A DNA stretch of 64,000 nucleotides from contig CAZFQS010000009.1 in NCBI GenBank assembly GCA_964521285.1, positions 62,001 to 126,000 on the forward strand. The letters are read 5' to 3'. The notes under the pieces are model-generated. The model was not told the origin of the DNA. It saw only the letters and a list, made by a program, of their open reading frames with translations, and ran no database searches. Below are positions 24,240 to 35,700 of this stretch, in pieces (within the stretch, counting starts at the first letter, position 1; each line of letters begins with the position of its first letter). Made by a program: the position numbers and the translations under genes. This DNA is from G020354785 sp964521285. GTDB lineage: Bacteria; Bacteroidota; Bacteroidia; Bacteroidales; UBA10428.

Positions 24240-26369
24240 ATGAAAGAACTATTAAAAAACATCTTTTTAGCTATTATTCTAGTGTCAATTTTTAGTTCAT
24301 GTGAAATTAAAAAAGAACCTTTCGAAAATCCGGAGTGGTTGGGTGGTTCTATTTTTGAGACATTAGAGAAAAACGGTAATTACACTCATTTGATTGAATT
24401 AGCAGAAAAGGCTGAATATAGAGATATCATTGAAAGTGATGTCTATACTCTTTTTGCTGCCGATGATGATGCTTTCGAAGAATATTTTGCCAGCCTGGGT
24501 ATTAATTCAATTTCCGGAATATCAAAGAGGGATTGCAAGTCATTAATGGCACTAATTTCTCTATACAAGCCGCGTTCCCGGCAACAACTGATCTATCGGT
24601 ATTGGGAAGGTACAGGTCAATGGCAAGATTCACTTAGCGAATATATGTCACGTTACTTTAGATATGAAATGCCTGCGAAGTATTACATTGAAAAAGAAGT
24701 TGTAAAATATAATCCCGATTATCAGGGACAGGAACTCTCAATTGTAAATAACCATAAATGGATGCCATGTATATCAGAGGACCTTTTTGGAGATATTGGA
24801 GGTAAAACAGATGGATCTGATTATTTGTATTTTTTTCCAAACTCAACCTGGACCGGCTTGTCATGGTACAATGGCGCTGTAATCGGACCTGAAGCCGGGT
24901 GTTCCAATGGGTTTATATATTATATCGACAAGGTTGTCCCTATAATGCCGAGTATCGAAGAATACATGCGAGACAATCAGGACAAATTCGGGGTTTTTTA
25001 TGACCTGATGCAACGGTTCGCAACATATTCCACTGCAGATGAGGAAGGTATTGAATATGATATTTACACTAAAGGATACAATGATGTCAGAGATATTGCA
25101 TTTGAAAACGGTCCACAGACTCTTGGTTATGAAGCTACTAATTTTTACACAGCTTATATACCCACGGATGATGTTCTGCAACCATATCTTGATAATGCTT
25201 TTTTAAGTGGTAAATTTGCATCCATTGACAGTGTTCCGGTAGAAACAATTATATATTTACTTAATGGACATATAGCCGGAAGCTGGGTGTTTCCATCACA
25301 AATAAAAGTAGAATTCCTTAATCCTTACGGTGAAAATATAGCTTTTGACCTTGACAAAAATGTGACTGATGCCAAACTGCTCAGTAACGGTGCTTTTTAC
25401 GAAATAAATATGGTATTGGAACCATTGGCCTTCAATGCTGCCCCTGGTCCGCTATTTAAAGATAATAACTATTCAACCTTACTTCGTGCGTTTAATGAAG
25501 TCGAGGTTATTCCAACCCTTTCCTATCCGGATATGCCTGTTACTATATTTGCTGCGGATAATGACAAGCTTTCAGAATATGGTATCAGATATAACACTCT
25601 AACTGAAGTATTTGAACAACAAAATATTTTTGGAATATGGGAATTAATGGAAGCAGAAGATCTTTTAGATTTTGTTTATGACCATATTATTTATAAGGGA
25701 TATGATGATTTTTCCGGCGAGGGGATTATTTATACAGCAACAGGTAACGGTGTTTATTATAACAATAATACGTTTATGGCCGGAGGTAATAGAGAAGCCA
25801 ACGAACAAATCGGGGTAATTGAAAAAATTAACAGTAATATTAATGGCGTATTATACTTATTAGATAATCCCATTAAATCCCCGGAAGAAGATTTTGCCAG
25901 GTATATATACGGCAATGACGATTTTTCCGAATTTTATTCTCTTCTGGATAATGCAGGATTAGTTGACAGTGTTGCTGACGAAGATGATACTGATTTGTAT
26001 TACAAAAAATTAAAGTTTTTACAAAATATTGAAAACTGGACAGGTTTCTTGCCTGATAATGATGCAATTGCTGATGCCGAAGCCAACAATTTAATACCGG
26101 AAGATTCAGTTGAACTTGGAAACTTTTTAAAATATCATTTTGTGGCTAATGATTTAATTTCCGATTTCGATATTGTTTCTAAAGACTATATAACCGCGTC
26201 TGTTGATTCAAGCGGAGTACCTCTGGAACTTAAGATTCAATCTGAACCAAAACAAATGGTTGTTATTGATGGATCAGGAAAAGAAGTACAAATTAATCAT
26301 AATACTGCAAATATCTTTGTAAGAGATGGTATTGCTCACAGAATAAAGACAGTACTTTTATCTAACTAA
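24240..26369 (+). CDS. Surface lipoprotein with four FAS1 (fasciclin) domains
   Basis: A 709-aa lipoprotein (lipobox FSSC, Cys about 21) made almost entirely of FAS1 repeats at about 35-240, 245-400, 405-545 and 550-709. Each shows the FAS1 pattern of an opening helix (IFETLEKNGNYTHLIELAEK; FSEFYSLLDNAGLVDS), a beta strand YTLFAADDDAF or VTIFAADNDKL, and a closing box with NGxxYxIDxVLxP (SNGFIYYIDKVVPIMPS). FAS1 domains mediate adhesion and protein-protein or polysaccharide contact. It is the first gene of a six-gene unit, 29 bp before a SusC gene, so it probably forms part of the surface capture complex. No catalytic motif is present. Confidence 0.85.
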   Translation: MKELLKNIFLAIILVSIFSSCEIKKEPFENPEWLGGSIFETLEKNGNYTHLIELAEKAEYRDIIESDVYTLFAADDDAFEEYFASLGINSISGISKRDCKSLMALISLYKPRSRQQLIYRYWEGTGQWQDSLSEYMSRYFRYEMPAKYYIEKEVVKYNPDYQGQELSIVNNHKWMPCISEDLFGDIGGKTDGSDYLYFFPNSTWTGLSWYNGAVIGPEAGCSNGFIYYIDKVVPIMPSIEEYMRDNQDKFGVFYDLMQRFATYSTADEEGIEYDIYTKGYNDVRDIAFENGPQTLGYEATNFYTAYIPTDDVLQPYLDNAFLSGKFASIDSVPVETIIYLLNGHIAGSWVFPSQIKVEFLNPYGENIAFDLDKNVTDAKLLSNGAFYEINMVLEPLAFNAAPGPLFKDNNYSTLLRAFNEVEVIPTLSYPDMPVTIFAADNDKLSEYGIRYNTLTEVFEQQNIFGIWELMEAEDLLDFVYDHIIYKGYDDFSGEGIIYTATGNGVYYNNNTFMAGGNREANEQIGVIEKINSNINGVLYLLDNPIKSPEEDFARYIYGNDDFSEFYSLLDNAGLVDSVADEDDTDLYYKKLKFLQNIENWTGFLPDNDAIADAEANNLIPEDSVELGNFLKYHFVANDLISDFDIVSKDYITASVDSSGVPLELKIQSEPKQMVVIDGSGKEVQINHNTANIFVRDGIAHRIKTVLLSN

Positions 26370-26398
26370 ATAATTCAAAAAATAACAGTTATTTAACC

Positions 26399-29300
26399 AT
26401 GAGAACTATATTATTAACAGTGTTTAGTACATTTCTAATACTTTTTACAGTAAGTATTAATTTATCAGCACAAACCAAGTTTATTATTAGTGGTCAGATA
26501 AAAGATGATACAGAGCCTTTAATTGGTGTTAACGTTGTTGAAATTGATAAAGACGGACGTTTTATTTCAGGGACAACAACCGACTTGGACGGTAACTTTA
26601 CTCTGGCCGTAAGTAACAGGGACGCAACTGTTCAGGTATCTTATCTTGGGTATACTACCCAGGTTTTTGAACTTGCAGGCAGAAATAAACTGAATGTCAC
26701 CCTGGAACAGGAATCCATAAAAATGGACGAAGTAGTAATAACGGCAGATAAATTGGGTAACGATGGTATTATCTCAATTAGAGACAGGGCTACTGCGGTA
26801 TCCAGACTTGAAATGGTAGAAATGAATGAATTAATGACCTCCTCGGTTGAAGAGATATTAATAGGAAGGCTTGGAGGAGTTGATATTTCAGCAGTTTCCG
26901 GAGACCCGGGTGCCGGTGTAAATATTCGTATCAGGGGGACAGCCTCCCTGAATGCCCGTAACGAACCATTGATCCTTGTAAACGGTATCCCTTATGATGC
27001 AAACATCAGTGATAATTTTGATTTCGGAACTGCCGATGTGGAAAAGTTTGGTAACCTTATTGACGTTGCGCCTGAGGATATTGAATCTATTGAAGTTCTG
27101 AAAGATGCAGCTTCAACTGCAATATGGGGGTCGAAAGCAGCAAACGGAGTATTAAGTATAAAAACAAAAAGGGGATTTAAATCATCTCCGGTATTTTCAT
27201 ATTCTTTTAAAATTACGAGGTCTGAGGAGCCCGACCCTATTCCTATGTTAAATGGTTATGAATATCCAAAACTAGTAACTGAAGCACATTATAATAGAAC
27301 CTCCCCTAACGATCCAAGTAACTTGCCTGATCCTGAAGATAAAAACTATGCACAAAATACTGATTGGATTGAGGAAATTACCCGTATTGCTTACACACCC
27401 AATACTAACTTTTCAGTACGAGGTGGTGGAGGTAAAACAAGATACGATATTTCTGCCGGATATATGAGACAGGAAGGTACTGTAATTAATACCAAACTTG
27501 ATAAAATAAACCTTCGTACAGCCCTGGATTATGACTTATCTAATAAGATAAGGTTAAAAACCGATATTATGTATACAAAATACAATCAGGATGCAACATA
27601 TGACTGGGATAACTGGGATTATAAACACACTGAAGATGATGGAACAGATTTTGATAAAACAGTACGGACCATTGCCTATAAAAAGATGCCAAATATATCG
27701 GTATATGAGCGAGATACAGCTAATAATATATTAGGTAATTATTTTACACCATCCTATACCATACAAGGAGATGCAAAAGAAATGTATAATCCGGTGGCTT
27801 TTGCCAATCTTGGTAAACATAACCGTACACAAGATAATACCAGGGCTTTGTTTAATATTAAATATCAGGTATTACAGAACCTTGCTTTCGAGAGCACCAT
27901 CACTATGGATTTCTTTGATCAGAAACGCAAGAAGTTCCTGCCTTATAAAGCTATTGGTTATAGTATTGATGATGACATTTCAAACCAGGCAAATGAAGAA
28001 TTCTTAAAAAAGAATAACCTGCAGACTATCAACCAACTGTACTATTCAGAAAATATAAATGACAGACATGAAATATCTGTCCTGTTAAGGTTGAGGACTG
28101 AAGATGCAACTTCGAAAAAATACAACATTAAAACAAGCCGATCAGCTTCACCCTTTTTACAGGAAGCCACCGGGAATGTTGATATTGTTAGCCTTGAATC
28201 CGAATCAGCAACATTTAGATCGCTTAGTACTTATGGACAGTTACATTATAAATTTGCTGATAAATATATAGTTACACTTGGGTTAAACTTTGAAGGAACT
28301 TCAAAATTCAGTAAGGATAGCCGTTGGGGAACATTCCCTTCTGTATCTGTTGCCTGGAGAATAAATGAAGAACCTGTCATTAATAAGATTAAAGCTATTA
28401 ATGACCTTAAACTAAGGTTTAGCTGGGGTGTTTCAGGAAATACCCCGGATAAGAACTATTTGTATTTTAACAGTTATGAAGCTAAGTCAGATTTTAGTTA
28501 CAATGGTATTGCCGGCGTCAGGCCTAAGGGAATTGAATTAACCAACCTGAAGTGGGAGAACATAGAACAGATTAATCCCGGTCTTACGTTGACAGCATTT
28601 GATTTTCGCATGGTATTGGAGGCAGATTATTATGTTAAAACTACTACCGACTTATACCTGGATAGATTTAATATCCCCACGTATACCGGATATGCCAAAA
28701 TAGCCCGGAACAGTGGTATAATGGAAAACCGTGGTTGGGAGATTCTTACTAACATTACTTTTGTTAAGAGAGAGAAACTTAATATCCAGGCAACCTTTAA
28801 TATGTCTTCCAATGAGAATATTGTTATCCAAATGCCTGAAAATTATGCGCTGGAATATGGTAACATGCTTAGTAACGGAAATTACAAAATTAATATAGAG
28901 CCTGGAAATTCCATCGGTGGATTTTACGGATATGAATACCTTGGTGTTTATAAGGATAATACTGAGCTTGTTGCCCTGGATATTAACGGAAATCAGATTT
29001 ATGATATCGGAGATATTCCATTGCAAATGATCCATGGTTCAAATTATGTATTCCAACAAGGTGACGCTAAATACAAGGACCAAAATTATGACGGGGTTAT
29101 CGATGAACTTGACCTGGTTTATTTGGGTGACCTAAATCCTGACATAATGGGAGGTTTTGGGCCAAGGGTTTCATATATTACCAAAATAGGTGAATTTATT
29201 GTAAATGGATTTTTGTATTTTAAATTAGGCCAGAAAATTATTAATCAAACCAAGATGGATACCGAAAATATGTACTTCGACGATAACCAAAGTGTGGCCG

Positions 29301-29644
29301 TGAAATACCGATGGAGAAGACCCGGTGATGAAACAGACATGCCAAGGGCGCTTAACCTGGACGGATACAACTGGATGGGATCAGACCGTTTCGTGGAAGA
29401 TGGATCGTTCCTAAGGTTAAGGACGACATCATTCAGCTACAATCCATCAAGTGAGATTTGCAAGCGGATAAGTTTAAAGGAGCTTAAAATTTACGCAACG
29501 GCTTATAACTTGTTAACATGGACTAAATACCTGGGACAGGATCCGGATGTTGCACAACCCAGTGATCCTAAAATATTACCAAAGGATAACAGCAGAACAC
29601 CTCCAAGCAAACAAATTATTGTTGGAGTAAATATTACATTCTAA
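26399..29644 (+). CDS. SusC/RagA-type TonB-dependent transporter, first of two
   Basis: A 1081-aa outer-membrane transporter. Signal peptide 1-25 (ends LSAQT), CarboxypepD_reg-like domain about 28-110 (SGQIKDDTEPLIGVNVVE), a short link with MDEVVITAD, the SusC-type plug about 135-260 (ILIGRLGGVDIS, then IRIRGTASLNARNEPLILVNG and IESIEVLKDAASTAIWGSKAANGV), and a barrel to the end (VGVNITF). The plug motif with IRGTASL and the AS(S/T)AIWG turn is diagnostic of SusC. It works with the SusD lipoprotein encoded 20 bp downstream to import an oligomer larger than passes porins. Substrate not deducible. Confidence 0.95.
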   Translation: MRTILLTVFSTFLILFTVSINLSAQTKFIISGQIKDDTEPLIGVNVVEIDKDGRFISGTTTDLDGNFTLAVSNRDATVQVSYLGYTTQVFELAGRNKLNVTLEQESIKMDEVVITADKLGNDGIISIRDRATAVSRLEMVEMNELMTSSVEEILIGRLGGVDISAVSGDPGAGVNIRIRGTASLNARNEPLILVNGIPYDANISDNFDFGTADVEKFGNLIDVAPEDIESIEVLKDAASTAIWGSKAANGVLSIKTKRGFKSSPVFSYSFKITRSEEPDPIPMLNGYEYPKLVTEAHYNRTSPNDPSNLPDPEDKNYAQNTDWIEEITRIAYTPNTNFSVRGGGGKTRYDISAGYMRQEGTVINTKLDKINLRTALDYDLSNKIRLKTDIMYTKYNQDATYDWDNWDYKHTEDDGTDFDKTVRTIAYKKMPNISVYERDTANNILGNYFTPSYTIQGDAKEMYNPVAFANLGKHNRTQDNTRALFNIKYQVLQNLAFESTITMDFFDQKRKKFLPYKAIGYSIDDDISNQANEEFLKKNNLQTINQLYYSENINDRHEISVLLRLRTEDATSKKYNIKTSRSASPFLQEATGNVDIVSLESESATFRSLSTYGQLHYKFADKYIVTLGLNFEGTSKFSKDSRWGTFPSVSVAWRINEEPVINKIKAINDLKLRFSWGVSGNTPDKNYLYFNSYEAKSDFSYNGIAGVRPKGIELTNLKWENIEQINPGLTLTAFDFRMVLEADYYVKTTTDLYLDRFNIPTYTGYAKIARNSGIMENRGWEILTNITFVKREKLNIQATFNMSSNENIVIQMPENYALEYGNMLSNGNYKINIEPGNSIGGFYGYEYLGVYKDNTELVALDINGNQIYDIGDIPLQMIHGSNYVFQQGDAKYKDQNYDGVIDELDLVYLGDLNPDIMGGFGPRVSYITKIGEFIVNGFLYFKLGQKIINQTKMDTENMYFDDNQSVAVKYRWRRPGDETDMPRALNLDGYNWMGSDRFVEDGSFLRLRTTSFSYNPSSEICKRISLKELKIYATAYNLLTWTKYLGQDPDVAQPSDPKILPKDNSRTPPSKQIIVGVNITF

Positions 29645-29664
29645 TCATAAAAAAGCAGTAAAAG

Positions 29665-31146
29665 ATGAAAAACAAATTTAATATACATATTATTATTATC
29701 ACAGTGGTAATAATATCACTGCTGGGTTCTTGTGGCGACTGGATGGACCTGGAACCTGAGGACGAGTTAATACGCCAGGAATTCTGGCAAAAGGAAGGTG
29801 ATGTTGCGGCTGTCACAGCAGCAATGTACGATGCTTTCAGGGCAACTTCCTTAAAATCACTTATGATGGGTGAGGTTAGGGGCGATATGATGAACTTTAA
29901 TGCTTCCCAATTCGGAGACTATGTTAAAATAGCCCAATCCGATATTCAATATGATAATCCGGAAGTAGAATGGAAAACATATTATTTTACTATTAATCTG
30001 GCCAATACTCTAATTCAATTTATGCCTGAGGTATTGGAAAACGATAAGCTTTTCACCGTAACTGAAATGGAAAGGATTCATGCTGAAGCTCTTTTTATAA
30101 GGTCATTAACTTATTTTTACCTTGTTCGTCTATACAAAGATGTTCCGTTGCTATTGTCTGCCTCAAGTTCAGATACAGTGGATTTTTATGTTGAAGAAAG
30201 TGATGAAGCTGTTGTTCTGGATCAGATAATAAGTGATCTGGAATATGCCGAAACCATTGCAATATCGAAGGAAAACATCGATGAAAACACGTCGGAATTT
30301 ATGTCTGATTTGACACTTTTTAAAGGCAGGGCAAATAAATACTCGATACAAACCTTAATGGCCGATGTATATTTGTGGAAAGAGGATTATCAAAAGTGTA
30401 TAGACTATTGTAATAAGGTTATTGGTTCCAATTTATATTCGCTTGAAAATGAAACAGACTGGTTTAAAATATACGCACCCGGCAATTCAAAAGAAAGTAT
30501 TTTCGAAGTACAATATAGCGAAGCAAATAAGGAAACAAATCCTATATACGATAAACTTCTGCCAATAGAATCCAGACCAAGAGCCGACTTCGAAAGTTGG
30601 GTTTGGGAGGAATTGTTTTTAATAAGCGATATACGTATTGGTCATGAAGATTACGGACCAGCATCGAAATATATACTGTTAGATATTGATGGTGATGGAT
30701 TAGAGAGAGATTTCAGTCAAAAAGATGCAAATTTTATATATTACAGATATGCTGATATACTATTAATGAAAGCGGAAGCGTTGGCTGAATTGAACAGATT
30801 TTCCGAATCGCAGGAACTTATAAATGAAGTTGAATTAAGGGCAGGAAATCCTGCTATCTTTTTAGGGCAATCAATAACAGATTTTAGAGATGCAATACGT
30901 ACTGTACGAGCACGTGAATTTGCCTTTGAGGGTAAAAGATGGTTCGACCTGTTAAGATTTGCTAAAAGGAACTGGTGGGAAAATAAAAATTTGGTCATTA
31001 ATGTTCTTTTAAATAAGACAAGTGATGAAATAAGACCGATATTGCGAGGAAGGATATTGGATCCCAATGGTTTCTACCTGCCAATTCCAGAGGCTGATAT
31101 TCTGTATAATAATAAATTAAATCAAAATCCATATTATGACAGATAA
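29665..31146 (+). CDS. SusD/RagB-type substrate-binding lipoprotein, first of two
   Basis: A 493-aa surface lipoprotein (lipobox LLGSC, Cys about 23) with the SusD fold of tetratricopeptide-like helices: MDLEPEDELIRQEFWQKEGDV at the start, the helix LFIRSLTYFYLVRLYKDVPLL, and the C-terminal signature RAREFAFEGKRWFDLLRFAK. It closes the top of the SusC barrel as a lid and binds the ligand. SusC stop to SusD start is 20 bp. FLxPIPxxE-type end (FYLPIPEADI) is present. Ligand-contact residues cannot be assigned without a structure. Confidence 0.94.
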   Translation: MKNKFNIHIIIITVVIISLLGSCGDWMDLEPEDELIRQEFWQKEGDVAAVTAAMYDAFRATSLKSLMMGEVRGDMMNFNASQFGDYVKIAQSDIQYDNPEVEWKTYYFTINLANTLIQFMPEVLENDKLFTVTEMERIHAEALFIRSLTYFYLVRLYKDVPLLLSASSSDTVDFYVEESDEAVVLDQIISDLEYAETIAISKENIDENTSEFMSDLTLFKGRANKYSIQTLMADVYLWKEDYQKCIDYCNKVIGSNLYSLENETDWFKIYAPGNSKESIFEVQYSEANKETNPIYDKLLPIESRPRADFESWVWEELFLISDIRIGHEDYGPASKYILLDIDGDGLERDFSQKDANFIYYRYADILLMKAEALAELNRFSESQELINEVELRAGNPAIFLGQSITDFRDAIRTVRAREFAFEGKRWFDLLRFAKRNWWENKNLVINVLLNKTSDEIRPILRGRILDPNGFYLPIPEADILYNNKLNQNPYYDR

Positions 31147-31156
31147 AATAAATGCA

Positions 31157-32695
31157 ATGAAAAAAATAATATATATAAAAAATAAAACTATGGGTAAGAT
31201 AATTTATTTATTCTCATTTATATTACTAATAATGTCAGGCTGTGAGAAAAAAGACATCCAAAGATGGGAGGACAGATCAGCCGAGCAACAAATAACACAA
31301 TATATAACTGCAAGAGATTCAATATATTCTGAATTCAAAAAGGCCATGGATATTGGTAACATGAGCAGTTTGTTAAGCACAAGAGGGCCTTTTACATTGT
31401 TTTTACCCGATAACGAGGCCATGTATGCATATTATGCCAAAGAGGGGATAAATTCAATAGAAGAGTATAGTGATTCTGTTTATTGGAGAAGTGTTGTGTT
31501 GAACCATATTATTCCCGGAGTGTATAAAACCGGAGATATTCCTCCCGGAAGCATTCCTCAAACCAATGGACTTGGTGATTATTTGATTGCAGATGTCGAG
31601 TTTACAGGTGAGCAAGGATATCTAATTATAAATAAAGAATCTTTTGTAACCGATGAGAATGAGGAAACAGCAAACGGGATAATACACAGGGTTAACAAGG
31701 TTATTGATATAGTAACTAGAACTACTACTGAAATTCTTGAGGACCTCGGATCTTATAAAATATTTGTTGAAGGTTTAAAACGAACTGGAATTATTGATAC
31801 CTTACAAAAAGTTAATGTTCCCTATGGAAAAGTAGATGTAAGGGCAAGGTATACAATATTAGCTGTCCCTGATTCAGTATATTACCTGGAAAATATTAAT
31901 GACATCGATGACCTGATTGAGAGGTTTGATGATAAAGTTGGAGAACTGACTGATGTAAACAATGGTTTTTACAGATATATGGACTACCATTGTTTGGAAG
32001 GAACACATTATACATCAACTATTTTAGGAGCTACATACCCCACTATTTCGAGGGAAAGTTTAGTTAATATTATAGCCGAAGGCTTAATATTCAAAATAAA
32101 CCCTGATCCGGAAACAGATGAATATACCGAAATTATATTGAAAAATTCAAATATCCCTGCCAAGAATGGTGCTATCCATACAGTTAACACAATCCTGGAA
32201 GAAACAGAGCTTCCTCCGGAAACTATTCACTTTGAAATGACTGATTTTCCGGATATAATGGCTTTGGATTGTTATCTTACTGAACTAAGAAATTTTACCA
32301 CCGATGGGCAAAATACATTTGAAAAACTTAAGTGGAAAACAGCGCCTTATTTGCAATATTACTTTAAACCGGGCGAACCATGCTCTCGGAATGACTGTAT
32401 TGTTATGGCTGAAGGTTATTGGGAGCTGGAAGCTACAATTCCTAAAATAAAGAAAGGAAAATACCATATTATATCCAGGTTTAAAATGGGTGGTAACAGG
32501 GCCCATCTAGCAGTGTATGTTGATGGTGTAAGGAAAGATGAAGTTATTGTGCTTACTGGTTCCTTTGGATATTTTGATTTTGATATATTCGATGTAAACT
32601 GGGAAACAACTACAGAACATATATTTAAGCTTAAAACGGTAACTCCAGGGATAGTAATGTGGGATTACCTTGAATTTCATCCTCTTGAAGAATAA
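31157..32695 (+). CDS. Surface lipoprotein with two FAS1 domains and a C-terminal beta-sandwich
   Basis: The start is uncertain: ATG 31157 (n-region MKKIIYIKNKTMGK) or ATG 31190 (MGKIIYLFSFILLIMSGC); both give the lipobox LIMSGC. A third frame start at 31136 would overlap susD. After it come two FAS1 domains (about 45-190 and 195-345; RGPFTLFLPDNEAMYAYY, YTILAVPDSVYYLE; closing boxes with GIIHRVNKVIDI and GAIHTVNTILEE). The last 150 residues form a beta-rich module (EGYWELEATIPKIKKGKYHI, then HLAVYVDGVRKDEV) resembling a ligand-binding jelly roll. It lies between the two SusCD pairs, cotranscribed with both. Confidence 0.82.
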   Translation: MKKIIYIKNKTMGKIIYLFSFILLIMSGCEKKDIQRWEDRSAEQQITQYITARDSIYSEFKKAMDIGNMSSLLSTRGPFTLFLPDNEAMYAYYAKEGINSIEEYSDSVYWRSVVLNHIIPGVYKTGDIPPGSIPQTNGLGDYLIADVEFTGEQGYLIINKESFVTDENEETANGIIHRVNKVIDIVTRTTTEILEDLGSYKIFVEGLKRTGIIDTLQKVNVPYGKVDVRARYTILAVPDSVYYLENINDIDDLIERFDDKVGELTDVNNGFYRYMDYHCLEGTHYTSTILGATYPTISRESLVNIIAEGLIFKINPDPETDEYTEIILKNSNIPAKNGAIHTVNTILEETELPPETIHFEMTDFPDIMALDCYLTELRNFTTDGQNTFEKLKWKTAPYLQYYFKPGEPCSRNDCIVMAEGYWELEATIPKIKKGKYHIISRFKMGGNRAHLAVYVDGVRKDEVIVLTGSFGYFDFDIFDVNWETTTEHIFKLKTVTPGIVMWDYLEFHPLEE

Positions 32696-32744
32696 TTATA
32701 AAGATATACTGTTAATTCCAACTAACTATTAACACAAAGAAATT

Positions 32745-35700
32745 ATGTCAAAAAAAATAATATTTAATTCTAAAATTATGAGATATTTACTCATTATAAT
32801 CTTTACATCAATACAAATACAACTATATTCCCAGGAGCAATCTAATATAAATATAACAGGTACTGTTACCAATGCTGTTTCAAGTGAACCTGTTAGCCAG
32901 GTATTAATTTCCATTTCAGGGACATCTATAAGTGTTACTACAGATGAAAATGGAAAATTTCAGATATCTGATGTTAATACTAATGCTCTGGTTATTGCAA
33001 AACATCCCGATTTTGTAGGCAAAGAGTTATATTTAGCCGGACGGGACAACCTCGATATTAAAATCATACCCGTTGATTATAAAAGTAATGATGATTTGAT
33101 AGTTACACCCTATGCTGATAAAAAAGCAAAGGAAATTCCAGTATCTTTCGAATATTTTTCAAAATCGGATGTTCAAAATACATCCGAGACTACATTTGCA
33201 CGGATTATCCAGGGGAAAGCTGCAGGTGTTAGAGTAAATACCCTTTCAGGGATGCCAGGCGCCTTATCTGTGTTTTCATTACGCGGTCCATCTACTATTT
33301 CAGGCAGAAACGACCCGGTAGTTATTATTGACGGTGTCCTGCACGAAATACATTATCCTAAGGAAAGTCCGATTGATGGTTTTGTGCATAATCCACTGGA
33401 GATGGTTGATATTGATGATATTGAAAATATAACCATAATGAAAGATGCCCAGTCGTATCTGGGATCGATGGGGGCAAACGGTGTAATTGTTATCAATACG
33501 GAAGAAAGAAAGGAAACCAGTTCTGCTATCAGAGTCCATGTTTATCAGGGATTTACCTCACCGTCGTCAAGCAAAATGTCTTTGATGAATTCTGAGCAGT
33601 TTAATAATTACCTAAGCCAACAGATTGCTTCATCAGGACTATCCCAGGATGAAATTAATGCTAAGTTTCCATTTTTAACAGGCGGTAATGATCCTGATGG
33701 TTTATATTCGAATAACACAAACTGGCAGGATGAAATATTTACTTCCGGATTAATATCCAAATACCATATATTTTTGAAGGGAGGGGATAATGTTGGCAAC
33801 CTGAACATGTCCGTCGGGTATCTTAAGCACAATGGTATTATCAAAAATACCAGTTATTCCCGGTTTAACCTTCGTATCAATTCTAAAATTAATATAACAA
33901 AAAGGTTTTCTTTTATCCCTAATGTAAAGGTTTCTACTTCAGATAGTTATTTGATGGATCAAGGAGCCAGTGAAATTACAAATCCCATTCTTGCAGCTAA
34001 CTTAAAGCCACCTGTAACAAGGCCTTATTTAGTTGAAGGCACAACAAGCGATCAGTATCTTAACGATGTTGGTGCATTTGGTGTAAGCAATCCTTTGGCC
34101 ATTACCAATCGTTACCTGGCACAGAATAAGAATTACCAATTTATAGCATCAGGAAAGGCCAGTTATAATTTCTCAAGTAAGTTTTCAGTTTCAACTAATT
34201 TAAATTTATCCTATAACAGTTCCAGGGATAATCTTTTTGTTCCCGACAAGGGATTAGTTGAAATAGACTCTGCAAGAAATAGTATGAATACTATGGTTAC
34301 GGAATTCAAGTCTTTGCAAAATAATTTCATGATGTATTATTCTACTGACCTGAATGAGAGTTCTTATCTTGAATTAAGAGTTGGTAATAGGATAATGAGA
34401 AGTATTTATGAATACGATTTGGGCTATGATATAAACTCACCTACCGACGATTTTACAACTTTAGGTAGCGGAGCTGAAGATCAATTCCTGAGAGAGACAA
34501 AAGGTAACTACAGGTCTTTAAATTTTGTTTCTTATTATACCATAGCAGATTTTAGTTTTTTAGATAAGTATTATCTTAATGCATCTGTAACATTGGATGG
34601 TAATTCAGTTATTAATGAAAATAACCGGTATAGATTGTATTACTCGGTTACCGGCGCATGGAACCTTGCATCAGGCAATGTGAGTATGTTATCCCGGTTT
34701 GACGAGCTGAAAATAAGGGCATCTTATGGAACAAGCGGTAATATTTTTAACGAAATATACGACTATTCAAGGTTGTTTTATGTAGGTAAAAGGATTACCG
34801 ATATTGGTGTAATAGTACTTGAGTCAATTCCTAATGAAAACATGGAAGTTGAGAAAAAATCAACAATAAATCTTGGTTTTGATATATCCACTGCCAGACA
34901 GAAGTTCAATACCAGCATTGACCTGTTTTACGAAACTGTTAATAATCTGATAATTAGAAAAAAAATATCGTCAGCTTATGGATATCCTTATATTTATAGT
35001 AATTCCGGAAAAATGGCAAACCTGGGGGCTGAATTGACTACCGATTATCGATTTAAGACCGGACAGTCATTTTGGACTATTGGTTTTACAGCAGCATCTA
35101 TGATGAATAAAATAACTGCTATTAATCAGGATTTAGCTGAAGGTGAGCGAAATATTATATTAACTCAAGTTGAGGACAGACAAAATAATACGGTTGCAAC
35201 TCTTATTACAGAAGTTGGAGAGCCAATGTATGCTTTTTATGGTTACGAAACCGATGGTGTTTTTACATCTCAGGAGGAAGCTAATTCGATAATTGGTCCA
35301 AAAGGAGCAATAATGCAGGTCGGTGATGTAAAATTTAAGGATAAAAATCGGGATGGAATTATTAATGAGGAAGATTTAGAATATATTGGTAATCCTCTAC
35401 CGTTGGTTTACGGGGCATTATTTACATCATTTAAAAGGGGCAGGCTTAAAGCTTCAGCTAACATCGGTTATTCTGTGGGTAATAAAATTTATAATTATGT
35501 GGCTATGAAAGCTAATTCAGCAGATAATTTTTACAACCAGAATAAAGATGTCCTGGATTCCAATACACCTCGTATTGCTTATGGTGATCCATCCGGAAAT
35601 AATGTTTTTTCTGACAGATGGATTGAAGACGGATCTTATATGCGGTTAAAGAATGTAACCATATCTTATGATTTTCCCGCAAGCAACAGGTTCTTTAAGA